Assembly (NCBI GenBank): GCA_034439475.1
Contig: JAWXAN010000048.1
Coordinates: forward strand, 1-64,000
Source of the DNA: Candidatus Zixiibacteriota bacterium
GTDB lineage: Bacteria > Zixibacteria > MSB-5A5 > GN15 > FEB-12
DNA length: 64,000 nucleotides
Reading direction: 5' to 3'
In this document: piece after piece, positions 1 through 8,523 of the stretch
Layout of the letters: the number at the start of each line of letters is the position of its first letter
Numbering within the stretch: position 1 is the first letter of the stretch
Position numbers and translations under genes: made by a program
The notes under the pieces: model-generated
The model's input: only the letters and a program-made list of their open reading frames with translations
What the model was told of the DNA's origin: nothing
Database searches by the model: none

Positions 1-81
1 GTCAGACGTCATTCGAGCCTGAAGTATATCAGTCCGGTTGACTTTGAACTCATAAACAAATAACCTTAGAAAACTCTCCAT
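1..81 (-). CDS. Possible 5' end of a gene running off the left edge
   Basis: An open frame starts with ATG at 81 and continues through 27 codons to the window edge without a stop (begins MESFLRLF). It lies downstream of the ECF ATPase gene in the same orientation, where an EcfT membrane subunit gene would often sit. The visible residues are too few, and not hydrophobic enough, to identify it. No clear ribosome-binding site is seen. The frame could be chance. Confidence 0.25.
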   Translation of the reverse strand, partial: MESFLRLFVYEFKVNRTDILQARMTSD

Positions 82-148
82 TATTTCAGGGCAAGATCAC
101 ACCCGCCCTACCAGTACGAGACGGCCGGCGCAGCGAATCGCACGAATT

Positions 149-1606
149 TCAATACTGGGTTCCGCGCTTGACCGCTTCTATATCCACAATCTTATCCGCG
201 ATATTCTGCAGAAACATTTCATCGTGGCTGATAATCAGCTGACCGATATCGATTCGCTTCAAATGGTTGGACAAGGCACAAAAAAGCTGGATTGCATTCG
301 CGTCCAATCCAGATGTCGGTTCATCGAATATTATGAACTGCGGTGACATGGACAAAATGCTGATAAAGGCGAGCCGCCGCTTCTCTCCGGCTGACAACGT
401 ATGCGGGTCGCGCTCCGCTAGCGTATCATAATCCAAACCAACCAATTCAAAAAGATGCCTCAACTCAACATAACTAAGTGTCATGCCGAGATTTATAGGC
501 CCGAAAGAAACCTCGTCGCGGCAGGTCGACATGCAGAACATTTTTTCAGGCTGTTGAAAAACCATCCCAATAATTCGCGGATCAACGATAGTTTGTTCTT
601 TCTCTGCGGTTAGCGTATGAATTTGGACGCTTCCTGTATTCGGTTTCAGAAGACCTGTCAGAAGCAGAGCCAAGGTGCTCTTTCCGCTTCCGGTACTTCC
701 TCGCAGGCCGGTAACGTTTTCTGTCTCAAATGAAAAATTAATAGCTGAAAACAGTTCCGGACTGTTAAGAAACGCAAAAGAGAGATGGTGAAGTTTGGCG
801 GCGGTAATTTTTGTGTTTTGCCGCTTAACCAGAAACGAAATTGTCGGGGCCGGAATATTTTGGTTTGGGACATCTGCGAGGAGCCCTATTCTTTTAAGCA
901 TTTCGCTGTCATTCAATATCACCTCAGGTTTGCCATCTGCGGCCACACGCCCCGCATCCAGGATTTCAAGCCTCGAATATCCGCGAGCAGTGTCGAGCGA
1001 CTGCGTAATCCGCAGTTCAATAAGATTTGGATTCCGCGCACGCAAACTGCGCAACTGCTCGTCTAAAATCTCGCGCCCTTTGATGTCAAGAAACGAGTCC
1101 GGTTCATCCAACAGCAAAATAGCCGGATCAGTTATCATCACCGACGCCAAGGCCACACGCTGTTTTTCACCACCTGACAACTGCGATGTGTGACGACTAA
1201 ATAGATGAGAAATCCCAAATTGTTGGGCGGTATCCAACACTTTTTCATGCATTTCACTAAAAGTCATCGCTTGATTTTCAAGTCCAAAGGCGAGTTCTTT
1301 CTCGACTGTAACAGCAACCATCTGATTGTCCGGATTCTGGAAAAGTACGGCAATTTGACCCCTGTCTGTTGAATCCTTATCGCCCCCTGCCCGCTGATGT
1401 GTGATGAAAATCATGCCCGAATCTATACTTAACAGCCCAGCGATTGCTTTAATCAGTGTTGATTTACCCGAGCCGTTTGCGCCCATCACACAAACCGACT
1501 CGCCGGGCCGGAAGGTCAGGGAAATATCTGACAGAGAATCTTTGTCAGATTTGGGATAGCGGAATGTCAAATGGTTGAGGAAAAGCATAGAATGGTTTGT
1601 TGTCAC
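149..1606 (-). CDS. Fused ECF-type transporter ATPase (two ABC domains)
   Basis: A 485-residue protein holds two complete ABC ATPase domains in tandem. Domain 1 (about 8-245) has Walker A GANGSGKST, signature LSGGEKQR and Walker B ILLLDEPD. Domain 2 (about 270-480) has Walker A GSTGSGKST, signature LSAGEKRR and Walker B FIIFDEPT. This matches the fused EcfA1/EcfA2 ATPase that drives energy-coupling-factor uptake of vitamins or metal ions at the inner membrane. The EcfT and substrate-binding S components are not in the window, so the substrate is unknown. The first possible start is GTG at 1606, just after the gcv operon terminator; ATG at 1588 (MLFLNHLTF) also fits the usual domain start. It is separated by the terminator from gcvPB and therefore probably has its own promoter. 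Confidence 0.85.
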   Translation of the reverse strand: MTTNHSMLFLNHLTFRYPKSDKDSLSDISLTFRPGESVCVMGANGSGKSTLIKAIAGLLSIDSGMIFITHQRAGGDKDSTDRGQIAVLFQNPDNQMVAVTVEKELAFGLENQAMTFSEMHEKVLDTAQQFGISHLFSRHTSQLSGGEKQRVALASVMITDPAILLLDEPDSFLDIKGREILDEQLRSLRARNPNLIELRITQSLDTARGYSRLEILDAGRVAADGKPEVILNDSEMLKRIGLLADVPNQNIPAPTISFLVKRQNTKITAAKLHHLSFAFLNSPELFSAINFSFETENVTGLRGSTGSGKSTLALLLTGLLKPNTGSVQIHTLTAEKEQTIVDPRIIGMVFQQPEKMFCMSTCRDEVSFGPINLGMTLSYVELRHLFELVGLDYDTLAERDPHTLSAGEKRRLAFISILSMSPQFIIFDEPTSGLDANAIQLFCALSNHLKRIDIGQLIISHDEMFLQNIADKIVDIEAVKRGTQY

Positions 1607-1620
1607 ATAATATCTTACTT

Positions 1621-1655
1621 AAAAAAACCGGCCTTTCACACGAGGAAGGCCGGTT
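1621..1655 (-). terminator. Terminator of the accC-gcv operon
   Basis: On the minus strand a 10-bp perfect stem AACCGGCCTT/AAGGCCGGTT (1646-1655 with 1626-1635) is followed by a run of seven T. It lies 20 nt past the gcvPB stop and is a classic Rho-independent terminator. Confidence 0.9.
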
Positions 1656-1675
1656 CAATTCAGTTTCAACCGCAA

Positions 1676-3130
1676 TTATCCCTGATAATTCACATCGAGC
1701 ATCCGCGCCGCAGTCGATTCATCGAGACGCCGCACGGGTGTCGTAAAGGGCGCCAAGGTGACTTTTTTGGGGTCGGTCTCCGCCTCACGGGCAATCTGTT
1801 CCATAAACCCGGCGAAATCATCAAGCGTCTCTTTGCTCTCGGTTTCGGTCGGCTCAATCATCATCGCTTCGGGAACGATAAGCGGAAAATAGTTAGTCGG
1901 GGCATGGACACCGAAATCCAGCAGACGCTTTGAGATATCTGAAGTTTTCACGCCAAGCTTTTTCTGGCGGTTGCCGGAAATAACAAACTCATGCATGCAA
2001 TGTTTATCATAAGGCAGGTCATAATCTTTGCGCAAAAGCTCTTTGAGATAATTGGCGTTGATGACCGCATTTTCGGATACCTCGCGAAGTCCTTTGCCGC
2101 CGAGAGTTTTAATATAGGCGTAAGCTCGGACCATGTGGGCAAAATTGCCATAAAAAGCATGGAGTCGGCCAATCGAATGAGGGCAGTCGTAGTTAAGGAA
2201 AGAGCGGCCTTTGTTGTCTTTTTCTACAACCGGAGTCGGTAGATATTTTTTCAACCGCTCAGTCACACCAATTGCGCCTGCGCCCGGTCCGCCTCCGCCA
2301 TGCGGGATGGTAAACGTTTTGTGCAGATTGAAATGCATCATATCAAAGCCAATATCAGCCGGACGAAAGATTCCCATATGAGCATTCAAATTCGCCCCGT
2401 CCATGTACATAAGACCGCCCTTGCCATGGACAATTCGGGTGATCTCTTTGATATTAGTTTCAAACAGTCCCAGCGTATTCGGGTTGGTTGTCATCATCCC
2501 CACCACATGCTCATCCATGACTTCGGCCACTGCCTCGGGAGAGATGACTCCGTGCTCATTTGACTTAATTTGAACGACCTCGAAACCTACCGATGTCACT
2601 GTTGCCGGATTTGTGCCATGGGCTGATTCCGGAATGATGACTTTGTATCGCCGTTCGCCTCCATTTTGAAGCTGGTGGGCACGCATTATCAGCAGTCCCG
2701 CAAACTCTCCCTGCGCTCCGGCAACGGGCTGAAGCGAGACTCCTGCAAAGCCCGATATTTCCCCAAGCATTTCAGCCAATTCATACATGATTTCAAGAGA
2801 ACCCTGAGAGGCAAAATCCGGAGTCAAGGGATGAAGCGCACTGAATCCGGGCATCGCTGCCGCGACTTCGTTAAGCTTGGGATTGTATTTCATTGTGCAT
2901 GATCCAAGCGGATAGAAGCCTTTGTCGATATGATGGTTCTTGACCGACAGATTCACAAAATGCCGCATTACCTGCGGTTCTGAGACCTCGGGCAGATTGG
3001 CATCCTCGGCGCGGAGATACTTTTCAGGAATAGAGTCAAGAATCTCGCGTTCGGTTCGCTCACCGGCAGGCAGGGTATACCCCTGCCGGCCGGGCATTGA
3101 ATGATCATAAATCAGTTGCTTGTCGGTCAC
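1676..3130 (-). CDS. gcvPB: Glycine dehydrogenase (decarboxylating) subunit 2
   Basis: This is the P-protein C-terminal-half subunit (484 residues, normal for the split two-subunit enzyme). It binds pyridoxal phosphate and, with GcvPA, decarboxylates glycine and passes the aminomethyl group to lipoyl-GcvH. The PLP lysine is K271 in NLHKTFTIPHGGGG, followed by the glycine-rich loop typical of the family. The gene is last in an operon with accC, gcvH and gcvPA; unusually, three other genes separate it from gcvPA. The start ATG at 3130 gives the usual N-terminus. No gcvT is present in the window. Confidence 0.95.
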   Translation of the reverse strand: MTDKQLIYDHSMPGRQGYTLPAGERTEREILDSIPEKYLRAEDANLPEVSEPQVMRHFVNLSVKNHHIDKGFYPLGSCTMKYNPKLNEVAAAMPGFSALHPLTPDFASQGSLEIMYELAEMLGEISGFAGVSLQPVAGAQGEFAGLLIMRAHQLQNGGERRYKVIIPESAHGTNPATVTSVGFEVVQIKSNEHGVISPEAVAEVMDEHVVGMMTTNPNTLGLFETNIKEITRIVHGKGGLMYMDGANLNAHMGIFRPADIGFDMMHFNLHKTFTIPHGGGGPGAGAIGVTERLKKYLPTPVVEKDNKGRSFLNYDCPHSIGRLHAFYGNFAHMVRAYAYIKTLGGKGLREVSENAVINANYLKELLRKDYDLPYDKHCMHEFVISGNRQKKLGVKTSDISKRLLDFGVHAPTNYFPLIVPEAMMIEPTETESKETLDDFAGFMEQIAREAETDPKKVTLAPFTTPVRRLDESTAARMLDVNYQG

Positions 3131-3174
3131 TCGTCTTCTTTCATCAATTAAGCCGTGGAAGAAATAGGTTCGCT

Positions 3175-4041
3175 CTACTTTTTCTCTTCGGTCGGTTTCG
3201 CTTTCAATTTGGCAATCTGTTTCTGGGCATAGGCCGTGTCTTCGGAATTCGGATGGTTTTTCATGAACTTTTCGAACGAGGATATCGCCATGGTAGTATC
3301 CCCTTTTTGCCTATATGCAACAGCTGTCATGATGTCGGCCTCTTCAGCGGCTGGGCCTTGTTTGAAGTCGGCGGCAATAGCAGAAAAGAGGGATATCGAT
3401 TTATCATAATCTTTACTGCGCCGATACATATCGGCAATAGCAAGCCGCGACTTGGCCGTCAATGTATCTTTCGGCTCTCCTGCAGATATTACTTTGGTGT
3501 ACCAGCTTTCGGCTTCGACCGATCCGCCGCGGTATTTGTATTTGTCAGCTATCTCAAAATAGAGGGCGCGATCTTCTTTGGTTTTGGCTTGATTGAGCAA
3601 GTCATCAAGCGTCCCGATACCGTTTTTGTAATCAGTCAGGGTTTTCAAGAAAGGTTCTGTCGCCAAATACCCGACAATTCGGTCAATTTCCTTGCCTGTC
3701 TGATCTGTCAGCACAATTGTAGGATACCCAGATACATGATAATGCTTTGCCAAGGCCGAATCAACTTCAGCGTTTACTTTGGTCAGCACCATCTGGGTGT
3801 TAAAGAAATCAATTGCATTTGAATCAACGAACACGACCGTGTCCATAACCTTGCACCAGCCTCACCAATCGGTGAAAAATTTTAGTACAATCGGTTGATT
3901 CTTTGCCGCCGCCTGCTCTATCGCTTCCGGCATGGTCGTGTAAAACGAAGCATGTCCTGGTTCCGATACAAGCGTGGCGCTCGCAGAACTCGCTAAAACA
4001 ACAAGTCCGGCGATAACAACTGCCATTGTCAGTTTGCTCAT
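3175..4041 (-). CDS. Probable selenoprotein: thioredoxin-fold plus TPR protein with in-frame UGA
   Basis: Reading from ATG 4041 gives a signal peptide or membrane anchor (about residues 1-22, MSKLTMAVVIAGLVVLASSA), then a thioredoxin fold with the core FFTDW-TGA-GWCKVMD. The TGA is codon 60 (3862-3864) and sits exactly at the first cysteine of the usual W-C-G-W-C-K redox motif, so the product would be a U-x-x-C protein of 288 residues. Downstream the frame continues without a break: cis-proline segment YHVSGYPTIVL, then about four TPR-like repeats to the Lys-rich C-terminus. The ribosome-binding site AAAGGAG, 6 nt before ATG 4041, fixes the start; the ATG at 3846 just after the redox motif has no such site and would lose the active site. 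A hairpin right after the TGA fits a bacterial SECIS element. The likely role is an exported thiol-disulfide oxidoreductase; its partner is unknown. The alternative is a point mutation or base error turning TGC/TGT into TGA. No sel genes are in the window. Confidence 0.8.
3827..3846 (-). promoter_or_regulatory. Candidate bacterial SECIS hairpin
   Basis: In the mRNA, AUGGACAC pairs with GUGUUCGU (8 bp including two G-U pairs) around a GGUC tetraloop. The loop starts 23 nt after the UGA and has G at its first two positions. Known bacterial SECIS elements lie directly 3' of the UGA with an apical loop about 16-37 nt away and a G in its first two bases; the E. coli fdhF loop also contains GGUC. 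The element lies inside the coding sequence, as bacterial SECIS elements do. Confidence 0.7.
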
Positions 4042-4065
4042 ACGCGCTCTCCTTTTCCACAGAGG

Positions 4066-4449
4066 TTAAACCGTTTTAATATGTACATGTCGATAATTTT
4101 TACCAAGTAATCCCTCAAGCGCGAGGAGGGCTTCTTCCTTAAACTCACGTGGAACCATAAGGACGATTGACTCCTCGCTTTGGTCGATGCCATTGCTGTC
4201 GATACCCTGCGCCTGAATACCGCTCAAATGAATTGATGAAACCATCGATGGTATGTTGACCGAGTGCAGAACTGCCTGGGACCGTTCGGCATTAAGCTTT
4301 CCATTGAGGGCGCAAACGGGGACCCAGCTGTCATCAGGCGATGTCGCCACAGTCGGTGTGAGCGGTTGGGCCACAAGCGTTTTGCCGCAATCAGGACAGA
4401 CCCCGACGGTGGGTTCAAACTCGTATGAACATGACGGACAAAAGGGCAT
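4066..4449 (-). CDS. Zinc-ribbon plus DUF2007-like protein, copy 2
   Basis: A small 127-residue protein. The N-terminus holds a zinc ribbon (CPSC at 4-7, CPDC at about 18-21), followed from about residue 43 by an alpha/beta domain (VPVCALNGKLNAERSQAVL...) that resembles the DUF2007 'putative signal-transducing' family. It is paralogous to the gene immediately upstream: both have the ribbon, the LNAE/LSAD-type segment and a closing EEA.. helix. ATG overlaps the upstream stop by one base (TAATG), with GAGGAG about 9 nt before it, so the pair is translationally coupled. Function is unknown; the location between gcvPA and gcvPB suggests a link to that operon, but this is only context. Confidence 0.75.
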   Translation of the reverse strand: MPFCPSCSYEFEPTVGVCPDCGKTLVAQPLTPTVATSPDDSWVPVCALNGKLNAERSQAVLHSVNIPSMVSSIHLSGIQAQGIDSNGIDQSEESIVLMVPREFKEEALLALEGLLGKNYRHVHIKTV

Positions 4450-4823
4450 TATTGTTTATCTCCTCTATCGGACTTTCGTTTCCAGCGTTCGCCGACAGTC
4501 ATTTCCAAAATGCCCGATGCTTCCTCGGCGAAGGAGCTGGGGACTGATATTTCAAAGAGCGATGAACCTTGGCCATAAAAACTATTCAATGTCAGGCCGA
4601 TCTCTCCAAAATAGCCGGACTTGGATATAACCACGGCGGGTATATTGTACGACATCAATGCTTCGCGGGCAAAATCCGCAGAAAGTTTATCGTCGACTGT
4701 GCCGAGTAACATCCATTCCTGATCTTTCTCGTGTTCCGAATCAACGTCAAGTTCTTCCTTACAGATTGGACAGGTTGTCGCTTCATCGGCCCATTCATTA
4801 TTACATACGGGACAAAACACCAC
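4449..4823 (-). CDS. Zinc-ribbon plus DUF2007-like protein, copy 1
   Basis: A 124-residue paralogue of the following gene. It has the zinc ribbon CPVC...CPIC in the first 25 residues, an acidic linker, then a DUF2007-like fold (MLLGTVDDKLSADFAREAL...). It starts at GTG 4823 (or the next GTG at 4820) inside the 3' end of gcvPA, overlapping it by 23 nt; AAAGGA lies about 10 nt upstream. Function is unknown. The tandem duplication within a glycine-cleavage operon is unusual. Confidence 0.75.
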   Translation of the reverse strand: MVFCPVCNNEWADEATTCPICKEELDVDSEHEKDQEWMLLGTVDDKLSADFAREALMSYNIPAVVISKSGYFGEIGLTLNSFYGQGSSLFEISVPSSFAEEASGILEMTVGERWKRKSDRGDKQ

Positions 4824-6156
4824 TTGAGGTCAATTCCTTTAATCCTGAGACCATCCGGTCAATTTCCGCATCAGTTCGCTTTTCTGTTGTTGCGACAATA
4901 AGACAATTGTCCATTCCGCCGAACCACCTGCCGGCATCGACTCCGGGAAGCACCCCGCGCTCCACCAGAGCAGAGATAATTTCCGCGGCGGGACGGGGCG
5001 TCTCGACTGCAAATTCACGAACAAACGGGGCTTTAAAATACGAACGGTATCCACCCAGCGCAAAAATTCCACGCGCCAACCTCTGCGCTTTTTCTGCCGA
5101 AAGGAGCGCAACTTTTTTGAGACCTGTTTTACCTAAAAGACTCATATACGCTGTAGCCATAGTCGCGCAGAAGGCCTGATTGGTGCAGATATTTGAGGTC
5201 GCCTTATCGCGGCGGATATGCTGTTCTCGTGTTTGGAGAGTGAGGACAAAACCGGGACGGCCATCGACATCTTTTGTGCGGGCCGCGATTCTGCCGGGAA
5301 GATTGCGTATCAGTTCTTTTTTTACAGCAAAAAACCCTACCAGTGGCCCCCCGAATGAAATTGGAATGCCCAATGGCTGACCTTCGCCGACTGCGATATC
5401 CGCGCCATATTCGCCGGGTGTTTTGAGCAATGCCTGAGCAATGGGGTCGACCGTCATGATGAGTTTGCCGCCAACTCCATGGATTATGCGCTCTGCAGTT
5501 TCGATATCTTCGAGCAAGCCAAAGAAGTTTGGCTGGCCAAGCATGACACACGCCGTTTCTTCATTTACAGCATCCTGCAAACGATTGAAATCAGTCAAGC
5601 CCTCTTTCATCGGGATGGTTTCAATCGAGACTTCGCGCGCCGCAAGATAGGTGGCAATAACTTGGCGGTACATCGGGTTGACTGTCTCAGAAAGCACAAT
5701 ATGTTTCCGCTTGGTTGCCGCGCAGGCCAAAATAACGGCTTCGGCGGCAGCGCTGGCGCCATCGTAGAGTGAGGCGTTTGACACATCCATCCCTGTCAGA
5801 CGGCAGATATGGGTTTGGAACTCATAGATTAGCTGTAGTGTCCCCTGCGCGACCTCGGGCTGATAGGGCGTGTACGCCGTCATAAACTCCGGACGCATGA
5901 CGGCCGCAAATTCAGCCGCGGGAATAAAATGGTCATAGATTCCTGCACCAGCGAAGCAGGCGATCTCGGATGAATTTTTCTTACTAATTTGATCAATCTC
6001 GGCCAGCAATTCCATCTCGGAGAGCATAGGAATATCGAGCGGTCGATTCAAGCGGAGGCTGTCGGGAATGGCCCCGATGAGTTCATTGAAATTTTTGACA
6101 CCGATTTTGTCGAGCATTGCTCGGCGATCGTCATCGGTATTCGGAATGAATGACAT
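4801..6156 (-). CDS. gcvPA: Glycine dehydrogenase (decarboxylating) subunit 1
   Basis: A 451-residue protein matching the N-terminal-half subunit of the two-part P-protein. It starts MSFIPNTDDDRRAML and contains the conserved segments YTPYQPEVAQGTLQ, NASLYDGASAAAEA, QPNFFGLLED and the GEGQPLGIPISFGGP loop that completes the active site with GcvPB. Length is normal (about 440-450). It follows gcvH by 64 nt and precedes the zinc-ribbon pair. The subunit lacks the PLP lysine, as expected. Confidence 0.95.
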   Translation of the reverse strand: MSFIPNTDDDRRAMLDKIGVKNFNELIGAIPDSLRLNRPLDIPMLSEMELLAEIDQISKKNSSEIACFAGAGIYDHFIPAAEFAAVMRPEFMTAYTPYQPEVAQGTLQLIYEFQTHICRLTGMDVSNASLYDGASAAAEAVILACAATKRKHIVLSETVNPMYRQVIATYLAAREVSIETIPMKEGLTDFNRLQDAVNEETACVMLGQPNFFGLLEDIETAERIIHGVGGKLIMTVDPIAQALLKTPGEYGADIAVGEGQPLGIPISFGGPLVGFFAVKKELIRNLPGRIAARTKDVDGRPGFVLTLQTREQHIRRDKATSNICTNQAFCATMATAYMSLLGKTGLKKVALLSAEKAQRLARGIFALGGYRSYFKAPFVREFAVETPRPAAEIISALVERGVLPGVDAGRWFGGMDNCLIVATTEKRTDAEIDRMVSGLKELTSSGVLSRM

Positions 6157-6220
6157 AGCTTCTGTTGACTTTCCTTATTCCTATTTCAACTGACTTGCTA
6201 TATTGTGCGCTTTTTGTCGC

Positions 6221-6601
6221 TTACGATACTATCTTTTTATAACCGTCGGCATTGAGCAATTGTTCTACCTGCGCAAGGTTGCTCACTTCAACTTTAATCA
6301 TCCAGCCCCCCCCGTATGGGTCTCTATTGATAACCATCGGATCAGCGTCGAGAGACTTATTGATTTCGAGAACTTTGCCGCTGACCGGCGAAAAAAGCTC
6401 CGAGACCGCTTTGACGGCTTCGATCGTCCCGAAATTGCTCATCTGCTCGATTTTCTTCCCGACATCCGGCAATTCAACAAAAACTATGTCGCCCAGTTCT
6501 CCCTGGGCATAGTCGGTAATGCCAATGGTCGCAGTCGAGCCATTAATTTTAACCCATTCATGTTCTTTTGTGTATTTCAGATCGGCTGGAATATTCACCA
6601 A
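6221..6601 (-). CDS. gcvH: Glycine cleavage system H protein
   Basis: The 126-residue lipoyl carrier shuttles the methylamine intermediate between the P, T and L proteins. The N-terminal KYTKEHEWVK and the lipoylation site IEAVKAVSEL (K64) are both intact. Length is typical. It lies 12 nt after accC and upstream of gcvPA, so it is co-transcribed with a biotin carboxylase gene, an uncommon pairing. Confidence 0.97.
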   Translation of the reverse strand: MVNIPADLKYTKEHEWVKINGSTATIGITDYAQGELGDIVFVELPDVGKKIEQMSNFGTIEAVKAVSELFSPVSGKVLEINKSLDADPMVINRDPYGGGWMIKVEVSNLAQVEQLLNADGYKKIVS

Positions 6602-6613
6602 TCTCCTCCCGAG

Positions 6614-8119
6614 TTATTCTCGATCCGTTAAAGTTGTAACAGTGGCCGGTTCCTGCTGTTCGGTGTTCAAGTTTTCGGTCTCATTGGCCTCAAGACCGTC
6701 GCTCTCAGGGTTTTCTTCCCCTCGTCGGAGCGTGACGGACTTTTTTTTTGAACCGTCTTTTTTGAAGTTCGCCTCGATAAATCCGGTGTTGTACTTTCCG
6801 GCAATGAAATCAGGATGCTGGCAAATTTCCTGATGAAATCCGATTGTTGTCGGCACACCCTGTATGATAAACTCGCTCAAGGCGCCGGAAAGTCGAATTA
6901 TTGCCTCTTCACGAGTTCGCGCTTTGACAATCAATTTGGCAATCATTGAATCATAATAGGGTGGAATGACATAGCCAGCATAGACAGCCTTATCCACCCG
7001 TACACCTGGCCCGCCGGGTATGTGCATCGCTTCGATCTTGCCCGGTGTCGGGCGAAAATCCTTTTCAACATCTTCGGCGTTGATACGCGCTTCAATCGAT
7101 GCCCATTTCGGCTTGATTTCATCTTGGTTATAAATAAGTTTTTCGCCCAGAGCGACTCGGATTTGGTCTTTGACCAGATCGACTTCGTAGGCCTCTTCGG
7201 TGATCGGATGCTCCACCTGGATACGGGTATTCATTTCCATAAAATAGAAATTCAAATCATCGTCGCAGAGAAATTCGATTGTACCCACCCCAAGGTAATC
7301 TACCATCTTTGCGCCCTTAATTGCGGCATCGCCCATTCGTTTACGAAGGTCTTCGGTCATAATTGGCGACGGCGTTTCCTCTATCAATTTCTGGTGCCTG
7401 CGCTGAATCGAGCAGTCGCGCTCACCAAAATGGTAGATATTGCCGTGACTGTCAGCCAGAAGCTGGATCTCTATGTGATGCGGATTGACGATTACTTTTT
7501 CAAGGTACAAATTGGGGTTACCAAAAGCATTGCCGGCTTCAGTGGAGGCTATATGAAAACCCCGTTCGAGCTCTGCGGCATCTCGGCAGATGCGCATTCC
7601 TTTGCCGCCTCCGCCCGCCACGGCTTTAAGAATTACCGGATATCCAACTACTTCTGCAATAGTGACCGCTTCGTCATACGTCGGAACGATGCCTTCGGAG
7701 CCGGGGATAATCGGAACTCCCGCGCGTTTCATTACTTCCTTTGCTTTGGCCTTATCCCCCATCTGGCGGATAGCATGCGATTTCGGGCCGATAAATGTGA
7801 TCCCGCAGGACTCGCACACTTCAGCAAAATCAGCGTTCTCGGCCAAAAAGCCATAGCCGGGATGAATCGCCTGGGCGTTGCAGACCTCAGCTGCGGCAAT
7901 AATTCGTTTGAAATCTAAATATGATTCTTTAGCCGGACCCGGACCAATACAAACATCCTCGTCGGCGAATCGGACATGTAGGGCATCACGGTCAGCCTCT
8001 GAATACACGGCGACTGTCTGAAGTCCAAGTTCGCGACAGGCGCGGATAATGCGAAGAGCTATTTCGCCCCGATTTGCAATCAGGACTTTGGTGAAAGGTC
8101 TATTTTCAATAGTTGTCAT
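6614..8119 (-). CDS. accC: Biotin carboxylase subunit of acetyl-CoA carboxylase
   Basis: ATP-dependent carboxylation of biotin on the carrier protein, the first half-reaction of malonyl-CoA synthesis. The protein has N-terminal [16 protein letters not shown], the ATP-grasp glycine loop GGGGKGMRI, catalytic [15 protein letters not shown] and the C-terminal carboxylase domain. At 501 residues it exceeds the usual ~450 because of a low-complexity, acidic/polar tail after about residue 455 (KKDGSKKKS... to TLTDRE). It is first in the operon that carries the gcv genes; accB is at 10.4 kb and accD at 45.5 kb. The neighbouring gcv genes do not change the assignment, but a pyruvate or propionyl-type carboxylase partner cannot be fully excluded. 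Confidence 0.92.
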   Translation of the reverse strand: MTTIENRPFTKVLIANRGEIALRIIRACRELGLQTVAVYSEADRDALHVRFADEDVCIGPGPAKESYLDFKRIIAAAEVCNAQAIHPGYGFLAENADFAEVCESCGITFIGPKSHAIRQMGDKAKAKEVMKRAGVPIIPGSEGIVPTYDEAVTIAEVVGYPVILKAVAGGGGKGMRICRDAAELERGFHIASTEAGNAFGNPNLYLEKVIVNPHHIEIQLLADSHGNIYHFGERDCSIQRRHQKLIEETPSPIMTEDLRKRMGDAAIKGAKMVDYLGVGTIEFLCDDDLNFYFMEMNTRIQVEHPITEEAYEVDLVKDQIRVALGEKLIYNQDEIKPKWASIEARINAEDVEKDFRPTPGKIEAMHIPGGPGVRVDKAVYAGYVIPPYYDSMIAKLIVKARTREEAIIRLSGALSEFIIQGVPTTIGFHQEICQHPDFIAGKYNTGFIEANFKKDGSKKKSVTLRRGEENPESDGLEANETENLNTEQQEPATVTTLTDRE

Positions 8120-8171
8120 ACGCGAATATTCGTCCCTTGCTTGGCTTCATCCATTAGCGTAATAAGTTAAA

Positions 8172-8200
8172 AAGATACTGGGATTTACAAGAAATAACAA
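8172..8200 (-). promoter_or_regulatory. Promoter of the accC-gcv operon
   Basis: Minus-strand TTGTTA (8195-8200) and TATCTT (8172-8177) are separated by 17 nt, close to the sigma-70 consensus. The predicted start of transcription is about 45 nt before the accC start, too short a leader for a glycine riboswitch. The rest of the gap to 8523 (about 400 bp in all) shows no gene or RNA I can name. Confidence 0.55.
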
Positions 8201-8523
8201 GTCCGAATATAAAACATAAATTGACTGGTTAACATGTTACCATCTATGACAATCCGTTTTAAAAAGCAGAGTTCATTGATTCATTCCGTACCAACACGTC
8301 GCGAACGAGAAGGCGAGGATTAAATAATGCTCGCATGTCGTCAAACGGCTTAATCCAATAGATTCCTGATACTCTGGCCGTTCTTTGGAACGAAGAATCG
8401 TACATTATTGTGCAAAAGGTGTAGGGCCGCAGATGAATATCTCTTGAGTTTACAGGCCATACTCCCGAGAGACGTTTTTCTTCGGTCGGAAATAGAGCAT
8501 ATATATTGAAAGGAATCAATTTT

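Noticed and set aside
3097-3822. Long plus-strand frame opposite the thioredoxin/TPR gene
   Set aside because: Antisense to a clear protein gene; Phe/Arg/Cys-rich composition with no recognisable domain.
3175-3846. A 223-residue gene starting at ATG 3846
   Set aside because: This start has no ribosome-binding site and cuts the thioredoxin fold in the middle of its redox motif; the upstream in-frame sequence encodes a signal peptide and the first part of the fold.
3824-4060. A separate small frame overlapping the 5' part of the thioredoxin/TPR gene
   Set aside because: It is another reading frame of the same DNA; its product is Cys/Arg-rich without any family likeness, while the correct frame gives a clean signal peptide and thioredoxin fold.
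7022-7918. 298-codon plus-strand frame opposite accC
   Set aside because: Shadow of a strongly biased gene on the other strand; no domain.
8120-8200. Glycine riboswitch before the gcv operon
   Set aside because: The leader after the predicted promoter is only about 45 nt and lacks the tandem aptamer features.
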